Below are positions 1-11,373 of a DNA stretch of 64,000 nucleotides, piece by piece. The DNA lies in assembly GCF_022605165.1 (NCBI RefSeq), contig NC_063068.1, positions 682,001 through 746,000 of the forward strand. Direction: 5' to 3'. The position numbers were made by a program, and so were the translations under genes. Each line of letters opens with the position of its first letter. Positions within the stretch are counted from its first letter, which is position 1. This DNA is from Purpureocillium takamizusanense (lineage: Eukaryota; Ascomycota; Sordariomycetes; Hypocreales; Ophiocordycipitaceae). The notes below the pieces were generated by a model that worked only from the letters and a program-made list of their open reading frames with translations, had not been told where the DNA came from and searched no databases.

Positions 1-1097
1 TAGGTGGTGGAGGGTCGACGAGGATGGAAACATAGGAGGGAGGGCTTTGGTGGCCTCGGTTGCGTACCTACCTATGTACGCCTCGACCAAGGGGCCGGTT
101 CTCTCCGTCCGTCCGTCCGTCCCTCGCCTTCTCTCTGCCTAACGTGGGTCTGTTCCTCCTCCGCCTCCTCCTCCTCGCAGGCGTGGGGGGGGGGGGGAGT
201 AGCACCCAGCTACGAGGTAGGCGGGAGGAGGAAGAGGAAGAGGAGAAGCACAGCACCGGGAAGACGACGCTAACGGACGCTCGAACGATATCGTCATGTG
301 CCATACATAACTCCTGATTTTCATTCTAATTCTTAGAATTTTCAAGACTTGTAAGGCATATGGACTTGTAAGGCATGTGGCGCCGAAACGGGGACCTACG
401 ACGTGAGACAAGGGCTCCCCATCCCAACGTTGAGTGACTGGGCGTTGCAGGTACTAACTAACTTACCTTGTTATGGTCCTAACAGCCTTTCACTTGGTCG
501 TTCTATTTCTTCCCGCTCCCACGCCGTGATACTCTGTCGGCCAGCGCGGCACGCACAGGGTTCAACCAGACGCCCGGTTCCGGGGCATAGCATTTGGTTG
601 CCTGAGGTCCTTGACACCAACTCATACCCTGAATTTTCCAGAGAGCAAATGACAGCACATGCAGCTCGGTGCCGACCACGCGTCAGTAGCTACGACGATG
701 AAGGTAATCAAGGAGTTCATCCCCATTCGGTGTAGATAGCTTACTGCATGATCCCCCTAGTAAATAACGAAAGCGCCGTAGGTTTACCATGCCACTATCC
801 AAGCCGCCGAGTCTCGACTGGTGCCGGCCCAACAATATGTTCGTCCGATATACATCTCTTATAATCAATAGTAGGCGCTCAGAAAGGGCGCACGGTTCGT
901 AATGGAACCATGTTCACCGTTCTCGCACTACTTGCACGTCCAAGATGCCTTTGAAGGATTCACAGCGTTGGCTTCACCGTCCGGGTCGTCGGTTGAGCGG
1001 ATCCAGTCGTGTTGCGGCCTAGCTAAGATGCAGCAAATATCCCACGGGTACAACTGACGGGCATGGCTTTCCAGAAGCAAGCGACACCTCTACGGCG
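1..1097. other. intergenic, no gene seen
   Basis: Open frames here are short and none resembles a known family. The stretch has a (GTCC)n run at about 104-122, a G run near 186-197 and GA-rich DNA at 226-245. I see no transposon ends, and nothing conserved that I can name. Confidence 0.5.
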
Positions 1098-1105
1098 TAT
1101 AAATA
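1098..1105 (+). promoter_or_regulatory. TATA box of the phospholipase A2 locus
   Basis: TATAAATA lies about 80 bp before the ATG at 1183, with a pyrimidine-rich leader between. The spacing fits a fungal TATA promoter and supports 1183 as the original start. Confidence 0.5.
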
Positions 1106-1182
1106 TCTCTTTCCTTCTATGAGATTTTGATGCACCCAACTCATCATCGCTTCCCAACTCACTCTTCTTGCCAAACAGTACG

Positions 1183-1762
1183 ATGAAGCTCAATGTCCTT
1201 CTCCTCGCAGCTGGTGCGGCCACCGCACTGCCCACGGCGACAAACAAGACGCAAAGTCTTGTTCTTGAACGTCAAACTTTCGACGCTGAAACTGCCAATG
1301 CAATCGCTGGGGGTTACGTCTATATATCTTCTCTCGAACAGTTCGTGGACCATCGCAACAAACGAGATCCCCCAAACGTTAACTAGAGCTCGGATGGCTG
1401 CCCTGCGTCTCCGGAAAATTATTATCAACTCCCATTTCTTCCGGCATGCCAGCGCCACGACTTCGCTTATCGAAACTTCAGGGCCCTGAACCTGCTCACG
1501 GAGACAACTAAAAAAGAAATTGACTGGATGTTCAAGCATGAATAAGCATTTACGGCCCCCTCCCCCTTTGCTCCCTGGTCGTCCGACGCTAGACACTCCG
1601 AGATGACTCTTGGCCGATGCATTATTTATATAAAGCCGGGTTTGCTGACTTGGTGCATCATAAAGCCTCTACAGCATATGTGACAAAGCCCATGATTTCA
1701 ACCAGAGATCATGCAAAGAGCTGGCAGATGCATACTTTGCTGCGGCGAGACTCGAAGCCTAG
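1183..1762 (+). pseudogene. secreted fungal phospholipase A2 (group XIV), broken
   Basis: The first 67 codons give a signal peptide (MKLNVLLLAAGAATALP) and an N-terminal region ending in a TAG at 1384-1386. The same frame then continues without a shift to 1542. It carries a SSDGC motif right after the stop and CQRHDFAYRN at 1447-1476, the Cys-His-Asp signature of the prokaryotic/fungal PLA2 fold (catalytic His codon 1456-1458, Asp 1459-1461). In relatives a Trp usually precedes the SDGC motif, so the stop looks like TGG changed to TAG. A likely last exon is 1675-1762: it follows a CTGAC branch site and a CTACAG acceptor and ends with a Cys-containing helix and TAG. The matching donor near 1536 is GC rather than GT. 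The family hydrolyses the sn-2 ester of phospholipids outside the cell. Intact copies are roughly 150-200 residues. Readthrough or an assembly error are alternatives to a pseudogene. Confidence 0.72.
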
Positions 1763-3082
1763 TCGGGGGATATGCGGCCAAACGGACTGAGCATGGACTG
1801 GCCAAAGAGTACTGGTACAAGGACGCAATGGCCGCTGATAACGAGGCTGTGGGGAACGCTCAGAGGGACGGCTTGCGTCCTAGATTTGACCCTTGAGAGT
1901 AGACTATAGGAGATAATATCGTAGGAAATTCAATGGCACGTTGGAGATCTTATAATATCAGTGGTGGTTTCCTACCCGAAAATAGGTATCCTACTGTGCG
2001 TGTACTAGTGGAGAGCTCGTCTCCGGCTTCAACAAATGGCCGCTTCTAGCAACAAACTTTAATGTTTTCACAAAAATACATCGTGCCTGCGCTTTCGAGT
2101 GCCGAATGCAAGTTTCTTTGCTCGCCTTTGTTCTTTTCTTTTCTCTTTGACACTCGCTCCTCTCCTAGATCCCGTTTCCCGTGTTTGCTGCGACATGACT
2201 CCCGCACCGATGGCGCAATCCGCGTCCAGCATGTAGTTGCGCCGACCGAGGCTACGGATTACTCATGCGTCGTGCTGCGGGCCCATCCGACCCCAATCTC
2301 GATTACCTTATCAACAGGTCACATACGCAACCCCTTTGCTTGATATGATAAATCGGTATTCACGCCACTTGTTACGAATTATTTTTCATCTTCCGGCTCA
2401 ACCGGTGCAACATGGACGGAGGTTGTTGGCTACCTCGGACGAGCAAAGCGTCTCCCCACTTGGGCGAAAGGACTCGATATGCAATGCAACTTCACCACAG
2501 CAAGAACGCCGAGCAGTTCAAACCCATACGCCTCCCATCGTCTATTTTTGCCACCATCTGTTCTCATGAGCATCTGAGTGTCACGGTGTCCTGGAGTGGT
2601 TACGCGAACGAGCACGCCTAGCAGGCCGCGGGTTCCATGTTTGAATCAAAAGGCACCCATTCACCGAGACAGGTACGCGTGCTTTTCATTGATTTGATGA
2701 GTCCACAAAAAGATGTGGAACAATGAAGGCAGTGAGGGTGGGCGCCCGAGGTTGTGAGGCCAAAATGTAGGTAGAGTGGCCTGCAGGCCCATGTTGTCGC
2801 GCAACAACGAGCGGACCAGACCGACACCATGACCGAGGCAGCCTTTATTCATAGCCTTGGCCGTATAAACATAGGGAGAGCGTAAAGTCAAACGATATTA
2901 CATAGGGTATGACGTAGCTTGACGGCGGAACCATCTAAGCCACTGGCCCCTGTCGCGTGCCAGATGCGACCATGCCGATGTCAATGTAGGGCTACTTAAG
3001 CCATGAGCTTTGCTCATGTTTCTCTGCGTAAATCCAAAGAACTCTTGGTCTTACACATAAGTCGCTTCTCGTCATCGTAGCC
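1763..3082. other. intergenic, no supported gene
   Basis: Several frames of 60-110 codons occur, including 2237-2569, but none has a start context, splice signals or sequence I recognise. An ATG at 2195 after a pyrimidine tract runs only 13 codons to a stop. The last 100 bases are the leader of the gene at 3083. Confidence 0.4.
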
Positions 3083-3622
3083 ATGGCCACTCTAAGCAGC
3101 TTTCTTACCGGCGCTCAGTGGCTCAAGCGGGGGCCACAGACCGCTGCTCAGCGACTCTACGCTTCATACGCCTCTACCATCGCATCATCCAACTACAGCC
3201 GTGGAGGCAAAATTCCCGCCTTTTACGCCGCGGACGCGGTCTTCCACAACCAGAACAACGCAGACTACCACGGGAAGGAGATTTGGCCGTGGATCAAGGC
3301 GCTGTTTGATGAGCTGGGAGCCCTGAAACACGACTTTACGCACATCTGGGAGGTCCAAAATGACGATGGGTCCGTCTACCTCATCTCTCATCTTACACGC
3401 CACATTTGGACCCCGGGAAACAACTCCGACAAGCCGACAGTCAGCGTTCCCTTTATGTGGGTCAGCTTGATCAAGCCCAGCAATTCTGTCGATGCTGTAG
3501 ATGGGATGCAGTTTCAAGAGGTCTGGATTTATTGGGATACTAACCTGCTTCGGCCATTCTACCCTGAGGACGCCCTGGTCTTTCGCACCCACAATACATC
3601 TGCTATCAAAGCCAAACTCTAG
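3083..3622 (+). CDS. SnoaL/NTF2-fold hypothetical protein
   Basis: Single-exon gene of 179 codons with ATG in a good context (gtagccATGGCC). There is no signal peptide or membrane segment. The layout, an N-terminal helix (AAQRLYASYASTI), then FYAADAVFHNQ, then aromatic-rich strands such as QFQEVWIYWDT with a proline-bounded C-terminus, resembles the SnoaL-like/NTF2-like alpha+beta barrel family. In fungi these small proteins act as polyketide cyclases, dehydratases or isomerases, or have no known activity. I cannot assign a substrate. The gene lies alone between a broken phospholipase gene and a possible remnant on the other strand, so context does not help. That the gene is real is fairly sure; the fold assignment is moderate. 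Confidence 0.7.
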   Translation: MATLSSFLTGAQWLKRGPQTAAQRLYASYASTIASSNYSRGGKIPAFYAADAVFHNQNNADYHGKEIWPWIKALFDELGALKHDFTHIWEVQNDDGSVYLISHLTRHIWTPGNNSDKPTVSVPFMWVSLIKPSNSVDAVDGMQFQEVWIYWDTNLLRPFYPEDALVFRTHNTSAIKAKL

Positions 3623-3738
3623 CAGATTCCTCATTTGAAAAGAGGAGAGGATATAGACGGCTCAAGTGAAAGGGAGTGGTGTACTTTAGGGGTGGACAGA
3701 GAAGAGAGGAAGCTTCCCTAGAACGGCTTGTCTGCAAC

Positions 3739-4166
3739 TCAGTTCTTAACATTAACGGCTCTAATACAACCTTGGAGTTTCGCATTATTTGAAGCATTGA
3801 ATGTATCACTCTTCTCGCCGTGATGAACATTCCAGATGTTCTGCCACATCTCGTCGAGAGTTGGTCGATGACGGCGCATAGAGTACTCGCGATTAAGGAC
3901 TAACAAAGAAAACGGTACTGGTTCTTGACGTCTGTATCGGCCACACCTTTGATATCGTAGTACCTTGCTATCGCATTTATTGGCTTCAGAAAAATCGGAT
4001 ACAACGAAGGCCGAATGCCGATGTGGCTTGATAGAATCGAAGGCTGGGTGACCCCATCGATAGCCGCCAGTGCGGGACCAAAAACCTGCTCCAATATCTC
4101 CTCTGTTTGATGTTGAGACACATATGTATCATGGGCAGTAGAGTGTCTCGCAAAACGATTATTCAT
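3739..4166 (-). pseudogene. possible frameshifted gene remnant, family unknown
   Basis: Two coding-like stretches meet on the minus strand. The first starts at ATG 4166 and gives 88 codons up to TAG at 3902-3900, ending in a region with NAIARYYDIKGVADTDVKNQY. The second, in another frame, runs from about 3903 to TGA at 3741-3739 and includes REYSMRRHRPTLDEMWQNI. Together they read like one protein with a small indel near 3901-3912, or with an intron whose signals I cannot place. I do not recognise the family. It ends 117 bp from the convergent SnoaL-fold gene. It could also be chance. Confidence 0.3.
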
Positions 4167-5582
4167 GCTCCGTCATGTATAAGGACGCAATCGTGCCGCT
4201 CGTCCCCCCAGTAGCCATGTTTCTGCAGTCGACGCATCGACACTACCTTCGCCGCGGAATTCTTCAAGGGGGCTACGTTTTGCAGCGTAAGAAGGTAGCT
4301 GCCTCTAGAGCATTAGCGTCCACAGGGTTAGATTAGCAGCACTAACCACAGGGTGTCGCTATGAATGGCGGTACGCACGTACGGCTACCAGAGCTCAGGG
4401 CATGTCGGAGATGTGCTCCGTTCGGTTGTTGGTGAGTGCGCAGCCTAGAGTACTCAAGGTACTTTGTGGTACTGTATTAGGTGCGACAAATCCTTATTTG
4501 CATTGTCGGGGTGCATGTTGGTGATTGCATCACCCATGTCTTGAAGACCAAGGAGGGGTCTCGACCCAGTCCGTCTATCGTGATGTGAATGAGGAGGGCA
4601 TTTGCTGAAAGGGGCTCGTGAGGGCTTGGCCCCCATCCATCCGTCCATCCATCCGTCCATCCATCCTCCCACCCTCCAGTCTCAACATGCACTGCACTGG
4701 CCCATCACATGACATTAATCGTGCCGTATGACAGATCTCGGTATCCCTCGCTTACCCAGAGTTTAGTTCTTGTGGTTCCGGGCAGACGTTAATGGCAGTA
4801 GCCGGGGCGGCGTAGCGATTGGTTCTCAAAATAAGATGGTGAAGGAAACCCTGGGGATGCAGCTCGATGCGTCTGAACCGAAACGCCGTCAAGAGTGGAT
4901 GCGCTAGAGCGCACCTTGGTAACTTCGCAACCACGAAGCCTCATTCATGTACGGCATGCACGTAGCCACTCAGGGTAATTTCCATCGTCGCGACAGGGTT
5001 TGTGTGGTGGCAATCCAACCTGCAGCAGCCCTCTTAGCCGCCTAGGCCACTATACTCGAGCCTCGGGGTGTTGTTCACCTTGTGTGACCAGGCCCGAATG
5101 CACCACAAACTCGACCTAGGTCAATCAAACGATGCCTAGACTGGCATAGCTGAATACCCAGAGACGATGACGTGGTAACTTGGCTTGGGAACCTCGTGCC
5201 GGGGTCAACATGGACCCTTGGGAGGCGGCTGGCAGCTGGCAGCTGAGAGTGCATGAGTGATCTGGTGCGGCCCAGAATGTCCTGAGGAGAGACAGCTCGA
5301 ATGCCTCGCCAAGAGAACGCGAGGCACGTACGTCCATCTCTCTCCCGAAAACTTGACGTAATCCTGAGAACCGTACAAGTCGCGTTGGGCAAGTATGAGT
5401 GGCCGAGGGCATCCTCTTACGAATGAAGTTCCACGAAACAATCAATGCAACCACCCAGCAAGTAAGCTTCCAGGTCATGCTGGCGAGACGCCAATTCAAT
5501 CAGACAGATAATCAAGGCCAAATCCCAAATCACGCACCCGTTGCTATGCTCCGCAAGCCATCCATCTTCGAAACCCAACTCT
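4167..5582. other. intergenic with CCATC/CCGTC microsatellite
   Basis: No supported gene. A mixed (CCATC/CGTC)n tract lies at about 4633-4667. The part from 5,000 to 5,582 follows the Bir1 stop codon on the minus strand and probably includes its 3' UTR. Minus-strand frames at 5075-5499 look random. Confidence 0.4.
4633..4667. repeat. CCAT/CCGT microsatellite
   Basis: Tandem tetranucleotide run alternating CCAT and CCGT units. Confidence 0.8.
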
Positions 5583-8517
5583 TCAGTCAGCCGAAAGCCC
5601 CTCGAGCACATTCATCGCTCTTGTCCCCTCTCGCTCAAACTCGTTGACGATGGCCTCGCACTCATGCTTGAGCTTCTTCTCCGCCTCGCCCGCATTGTGA
5701 TAGATCCACTCCTCCACCGTCATGCCCTTTTCCGGGCTTGTGAGCTCCTTGCCCTTGTTCAGCAGCCGACCAACGGTGTTCTCCTTGTCCACGCCAGCCC
5801 GCGGCGTGCCCAAGACAGCATCCAGGTCTACAGCGGTCCACGGCGTGCTGCTTTGGAGACCGGCCAGCACGTTTCGCTTCGACGGCGAAGCATGCAGAGG
5901 GGTAGCTGCTATCGGCGCGAGGGCTACCCTCTTGGCCGCCACACTTGTCGCAGGCTTGGATGACGGGGGCTGATTCTCGGCGTCGGATGACTGAGGCGAG
6001 GGCGACGGAGAGAGCGCGGGCTGTTTCGCTGAAGGTGCGGGTGAGATGACCTTGGCTGGCGTCGACGGCGGCTGTGCAAGGCTTTGTGCCAGCGCCCGTG
6101 TTGGCTCGTCCTCCCTCACCACGGGGAGGCTCTCAGGCTCGTCGTCGACAGGCATCTCCGGTTCATCAGCCATAGTGACGATATCGACTTCATCGTTTTC
6201 AGGCTCCTCAATATTTGGAATCGGGTTAGGAGCCTCGACGGACTCTCTTGGCTTCTTTGGCGGGCGACCACGACCGCGTTTAGCGGGGGCCTCAGCGGGC
6301 CTGGTCTCGTCCGCCACGTCGGAGGCTCGCGAGGCAAGAGATGCCTTCGAGGGACGGCCGCGGCCACGCTTCACCGGTTGCTCGGCGGACTGGTTCTGGG
6401 GAGCCGCCGGAGCCAGAGGAGGCGCATTCGCCTCGGCTTCAGGCTCCGCGTGGGAAGCGAGCGACAATTTCGAGGGCCGGCCTCGCCCTCGCTTCATGGG
6501 GGCCTTGGCTGAAGCCTCAGCCAACACATCCACTGACTCCTGGGATGCTTGAGACGCAAGCGAGAGCTTAGGAGGTCGCCCACGGCCCCTCTTGGGAGCC
6601 GCCACTGGAATCGATTCCTTTTCTGGCTCCTGTTCGGGCTCCGGCTCCGGGTTCTTAACGACGGTATCGGTGCTTCCAATGCTGACGTTTTGCGGCTCTT
6701 GCACTGGATTTTCAGGGGGTTCCCCGACATCATCCTGTTGAACCTCGGGCTCCTCCGGGGGAGGAGACACTGCCTTTGCCTTTTTCAACTTGGTTTGCTT
6801 TGACGCCTTCCGGGTTCCAGCCTTGCGACCCTTCTTTGGCACCTGTAGCTGCTCTGGCTCTGGCTCTGGCTCAACTTCGGGCTCGGGCTCGGGCTCGGGC
6901 TGCTGCTCATGTACCGGCTCTTCGACTGCCATCTCCTTTTGAAGCGCCCGGAGCTCCTCGTCCACGGCGGCATCATCGGCCTCCGCCGCAGCAGGATCAA
7001 ACATGGCGTAGTTTGACGATTTCCTGGCGGCAGCACTCATCCGGCTTCGGTTTGCCTCAGACTCAGAGTCATGGGCCAGCTCGTCGTCGCTCCATTCTCT
7101 GGCAAGGTCAGCCTCAAGCTGACGCTCGATTTCTTCGTCATCGGGGAACTCCTCGGTCGGGCCCCTCAGCGACGCCATGGAGGCGGTAGAGACTGTCGAG
7201 ATGATCCTAGACTGGGAATTCGAAGACTTCTTACGGCCACCGGCTTTTGAAACAGGGCCGGGCCCGTCAGTCATTTCGCTGTCGTCGGGAATGACGGTAG
7301 AAGCATCTGTCAGGGTGCTGCTTCGAGTGCGCGTCGCTCGCTTCTTGGGTGCTGGACCCTCAGAGACGAAGAGCACCGAGGACTCGTTCATGGCGTCGCT
7401 TGTACGCTTTTTTCCGCGCGTCGCCTTAGATGGTTTAGGCGCAGAGACCACAGGCTCAGGCTCAGGGTCTGGAACAGTTTCGACAACTGGAGGGTCGGCC
7501 TTCTTGGGCTTGCTGCGACTGGACTTTGCGGCGGCGCCCTTACGCGCCTTCGTCTTTCGGCCACCCTGTGTCATGGTCGAGGCTGTGGTGAGAACGCTGT
7601 CCTCGACCTCTGCGGTCGCGTCTGCTGCAGACCAGGCTTCGGATGCTACGGTGGCAACCGACTGGCCCGACAGGCGGGATGCCTTGGATCCTCGGGCGGC
7701 CTTGCTTCGGCTGCTCTTCTTCTTGGGGCCTCCAAACTGGGCTGACAACGCGAAGAAGGCGCAGCCAGGGGCTCGTCGGTAGTGTTCGTCACTTGGAAGG
7801 GTTAGCAGCTGCTCGTGATATAAGCCGGCCACGGGAGGCGAGTAATGCTTACTAGGGCTTGTCATTTCGCTCCCAACCATCAAGTGCCAGGTCGCAATAC
7901 GCGCATGTCGTCATGTCGTCGTACTCGAGGGAAGGAGTGTACTTCCATCCGGCCTCGGCAAGCTTCAGACTAGTCAGTACCTTGGACAGAAGCTACAGCG
8001 GGGCAGCATAGAATCTCACCTGCTTGGTCTTGCACTTCCAGCCCTTCTTTCCCTCGTGCGGCCACCGGCCAGCGAATGTGGCTTTTCGGGCGTCGAGCAT
8101 ATAGTCCTGGTTCGGGTCCTCCCTGCTATAGTCACCGACCTCGGCCTCGATGGCGGCCATGATGGCCCATCCGCAGCCGGGCATGTGGTTAAGATGCTCG
8201 AGGATGGGGTCGTCGCCGGCCTCCCAGCCGTCGAGGCCCTTGTCACAGAGGAAGCAGACAACATTGTCGGTACTTTCGGGGCTCGGGTCGAAGTAGAAGC
8301 CTGCCTTGGCAAGCTGCACGCACAGAGGGTTAGACAATGGCAGGATATACGGGGAAGGGGCAGGGGCGCGTACTCGCTCGTGGGAGATTTGCTTGTGCGG
8401 CCAGTTGAGCGCCTTGCCGCGGCCAGCGGCTGTTGAGCCGCGCTTCTTGGTGGTCTTTTGGAAAGATGCGAGACGCGCCTCGTGGGCAAAATAACGGTCG
8501 GCGTCTGAAGATGCCAT
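5583..8517 (-). CDS. bir1: Bir1/survivin-like protein with two BIR domains and AT-hooks
   Basis: Four exons: 8517-8374, 8313-8020, 7962-7853 and 7791-5583, giving 918 residues. BIR1 has zinc ligands C68, C71, H88 and C95; BIR2 has C166, C169, H186 and C193. Both follow the canonical CX2CX16HX6C spacing. Both BIR domains are split by introns of 57-61 nt. The rest is a long, charged, low-complexity tail with acidic stretches, EPEPEP repeats and four AT-hook cores (KRGRGRP) at about residues 580-690. A conserved-looking C-terminus follows (TPWTAVDLDAVLGTPRAG, then MTVEEWIYHNAGEAEKKL) that resembles the helical part of fungal Bir1. In yeasts Bir1 (Bir1p, Cut17/Pbh1) is the survivin subunit of the chromosomal passenger complex with Aurora and INCENP, acting at centromeres and the spindle midzone. 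The role is inferred from the family; the gene model is strong. Confidence 0.93.
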
Positions 8518-9289
8518 GATGGTGATGATGATGATGCTATTACTGCCTTGCGCAGAGGCTGCGCCGGGTCTGGTCGGATTGAGCCGTCGCAGATTCGAAG
8601 CGACAGAGGGGGAATCTTGGACACGGCAGGCGCGACGCGGCGTGCGGACCGCTTAGCAGACCATGCGCGACGACGATTGACGTGCTGTGATGCGATGCGA
8701 TACGAATGAGATAAAATGACAAGCTGGAGAGACCGATTCCCGGCACCGTAGACGCGTTTTCAGCACCGAGTCGAACAGTCCATGTGGTGCGCAGCGTTGT
8801 CGATGGCGGCGATATTATGGTGGTGGTGGTGGACGTGAGTGGTTGCGCGCGGGTCCAAGGTTTGGATGGGGTTGAGCCATCGCGTAGGTTTGTTTACTTG
8901 GGGCTTGTGGGGCCGCCGCCCTGCGCCAACCCATCCACTACCACATAGATCCATGCCATCCCCCATGACGCCCGCCAGCGCCAGCGCTCGCTCACTCACG
9001 GCCAGTCAGCAAGCATGCATTCCCATCCCATCTGTCGAGTTGCCCTCTGCGCTTTGAGAGCAGGCTGGGAATTCGTATCGGTTGTCTAATTTGCTCAGAT
9101 ACTTTGAATTTTGGTACAACTTTTGTAATTCAATTTCTTTGCCGTGCCCATCTCGCATGTGCCGGGCCGTCCCAAGCATCGCTCTCCATCTACCTCAACG
9201 GACTGTGCTTTGTTGCGCCTCATATTGTACCGGTTTGATCCGGGACTCACGGTCTGTCCCAGCCTGCCTCACAGCTCCTCCCCTCGCCG
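8518..9289. other. intergenic: Bir1 promoter and 3' region of CoA-binding gene
   Basis: 772 bp between two minus-strand genes. It holds the Bir1 upstream region and the 3' flank of the next gene. A (GGT)n run near 8818-8831 is the only repeat. No gene is supported. Confidence 0.5.
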
Positions 9290-9858
9290 TCACAGCTTCT
9301 CTGCCTCCCGCAACGCCTTGTCCCCGTCGACGAGCACGCACCAGCCCTCGTGGCCGCGGCCGCCGTCGCCGTAGACGACCGCCTCAAAGGCCCCGTCCGC
9401 GAGCGCCGACTTGAGCACGGCGTCGTCAAAGGTGCCGGGCTGCAGCCAGACGCCGGGGATGCCCAGCTTCTTGGCCTCTTCCAGCACGCCGAGGGTCACG
9501 GCGGGGGCGGTGATGATGGACACGGACGTCGTCTTGGGTTCGGGCAGCGCAGACAGGTTGGGCGCCGTGGCGTAGTCCTTGCCTCCGACGCTGACGCTTG
9601 GCGAGCCCGGGTTGATGGGCGTCACGTTGAGGCCGCGGTCGAGGTACCACGCGTGCACTGTACTTGGAGTGTCAGCAGCTCTGGTCGGCGGCGTCTCTCT
9701 GTCGGCATGGATGGCATGGAGATGCGTCTCAAAGATCAAGACCATGGCGTGCGTGCGTGCGTACCCTTGTGGCCAAACTTGGCCGGGTTGGAGCTTGCCC
9801 CTACGACGGCAAAGAGGGGCGAGGAGAAGAACCTGCGCGCGGTAGCTTCTGTAGCCAT
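9290..9858 (-). CDS. CoA-binding (YccU-type) Rossmann-fold protein
   Basis: Two exons, 9858-9765 and 9657-9290, split by a 107-nt intron, give 153 residues. The N-terminus carries the nucleotide-binding loop VVGASSNPAKFGHKV (the junction lies within the last codons), followed by WYLDRGLNVTPINP. Both are hallmarks of the small CoA_binding_2 proteins related to bacterial YccU and to the N-terminal domain of succinyl-CoA synthetase alpha. LEEAKKLGIPGVWLQPGTFD near residue 100 is also typical. These proteins bind CoA in vitro, but their cellular role is unclear, so no reaction is assigned. It shares a 525-bp divergent upstream region with the methyltransferase gene at 10384. The length is normal for the family. 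Confidence 0.9.
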
Positions 9859-10383
9859 GATGGCGCGGCGGATGTCGTCTGATCTGTGGCTCAATGGGTA
9901 CTGCTGTGATTGATTTGCAATGGACGGATCGTCAGTGGCCAGCGCGGTGATTGATGCTGTGCGGCGTCGTCGAGCATACCTTACAAGACAGCACGTGGAG
10001 CGACAGTGGTGGCGGCGGATTATTAGTTATATCTCGGCGCTCAGTGACGGCATGCGCCGGCGTCCACGCGGGGTTCCGAGGCTGCTCCAGCGCTGCTCCG
10101 ACCCCCATGGCGCAACCCCGACGTCGGCGCCGAGACTCGAGTGCCAGCGACCGAGTTGGGTTCGCAACTAGTCCTATCACGTAGGCGTGTTGGTTTTACT
10201 AGTTGACGGCACAACGGCACCGGGACACTCATCATCGTTGATGGCGTCCGTCGCCTGCGCTTTCTTCCAATCCTGCCAATGGCATATCTGCTTATATATC
10301 GGCTCGACGCCGCCTTGACGTTGAGCTGAGAAGCGATCGCTAGCAAGGCAAACGTCTCGGGCCATGGGTCGGTAACAAACACC
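9859..10383. promoter_or_regulatory. divergent promoter region
   Basis: 525 bp between two gene starts facing away from each other (9858 minus, 10384 plus). It must contain both promoters. I see no defined operator. A TATATC-like stretch lies near 10290, about 90 bp before the methyltransferase ATG. Confidence 0.5.
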
Positions 10384-11373
10384 ATGTCTCTATTTGGGTG
10401 AGTCTCCTCCCTCCCAGCAACGCCATGTTTCATCTTCGTTGATGCCGGCCATCCCATCGATAGAAGAGCAACCTTCTCCGCAGCCGGATATGCGGCGGCG
10501 CGGCCGTCGTATCCCGCGAGCCTGTTCCGCACCGTGCTGTCGTACCACCACGCGCAGTCCGACCAGGGCACGCTCCTCGACCTAGGCTGCGGCCATGGCC
10601 TCATTGCGCGCGAGATGAGCCCGCGCTTTGCGAGGGTCGTCGGCCTCGACCCGAGCGCCGGCATGGTCGAGCAGGCCGCATCCACTACAGACGACCCCAA
10701 AGTCTCCTTTCGCCAGGGCGGCGCCGAGGACCTCTCGTTCCTGGCCGACCGATCTGTCGACATGGTCGTGGCCGGCCAGTCGGCGCACTGGTTCGACTAC
10801 GCCCGCGCCTGGCCGGAGCTGGCGCGCGTGGTCAAGCCGGGCGGCTCGCTCGCCTTTTGGGGCTACAAGGACAACGTGCTCGTCGGGCACGCGCGCGCCA
10901 ACCGCATCTTCGACCGCTTCTGCTACGCCGACGGCAGCGACGTGGCCGGGCCGGGCGTCGAGGGCATGAACGCCTACTGGGAGCAGCCCGGCCGCAACAA
11001 GGTCCGCAATCTCCTCCGCGAGGTGACGCCCCCGGCCGCCGAGTGGCGCGACGTGCGCCGCGTGCTCTGCGACGTTGGGCCTGAGGCCGCGGCCGACCAG
11101 CTGCCGGACGCGGAGACGGCGTGGATGCGCAAGCACATCAACCTGGGCCAGCTCGAGGCGTACGTCCGCACCTTCAGCGCGTTCCAGGGCTGGAAGGACG
11201 CCCACCCCGAGGCGCGGAGTAGGGCCGACGGTGGGGACGGCGACCTGGCGGACCTGCTGATGGACCGCATCGTCGAGTCGGAACCGCAGTGGAGCGCCAT
11301 GGGCGAGGCGTGGAGGGACGCCGAGGTCGAGACGGTCTGGGGCACGTATATCCTCATGGCCAAGAGGAGATGA
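10384..11373 (+). CDS. class I SAM-dependent methyltransferase, Crg1/trans-aconitate type
   Basis: A very short first exon (10384-10397, MSLFG) is joined to 10464-11373, giving 307 residues. The acceptor could be 3 nt later without changing frame. The early motif TFSAAGYAAARPSYPASLF is typical of the fungal Crg1/Tmt1-like group. Motif I for S-adenosylmethionine is LLDLGCGHG at about residues 52-60, followed by GLDPSAGMVEQA and the acidic loop GAEDLSFLADRSVDMVVAGQSAHWFD. The closing strand is VETVWGTYILMAKR. Relatives methylate small carboxylic acids (trans-aconitate) or cantharidin in yeast; the substrate here is unknown. No targeting signal is seen, so a cytosolic enzyme is likely. Confidence 0.9.

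Noticed and set aside
1711..1896. 61-codon frame with a TATATAAA 80 bp upstream
   Set aside because: The start lies inside the likely last exon of the PLA2 locus in a different frame, and the TATA-like sequence falls in its intron.
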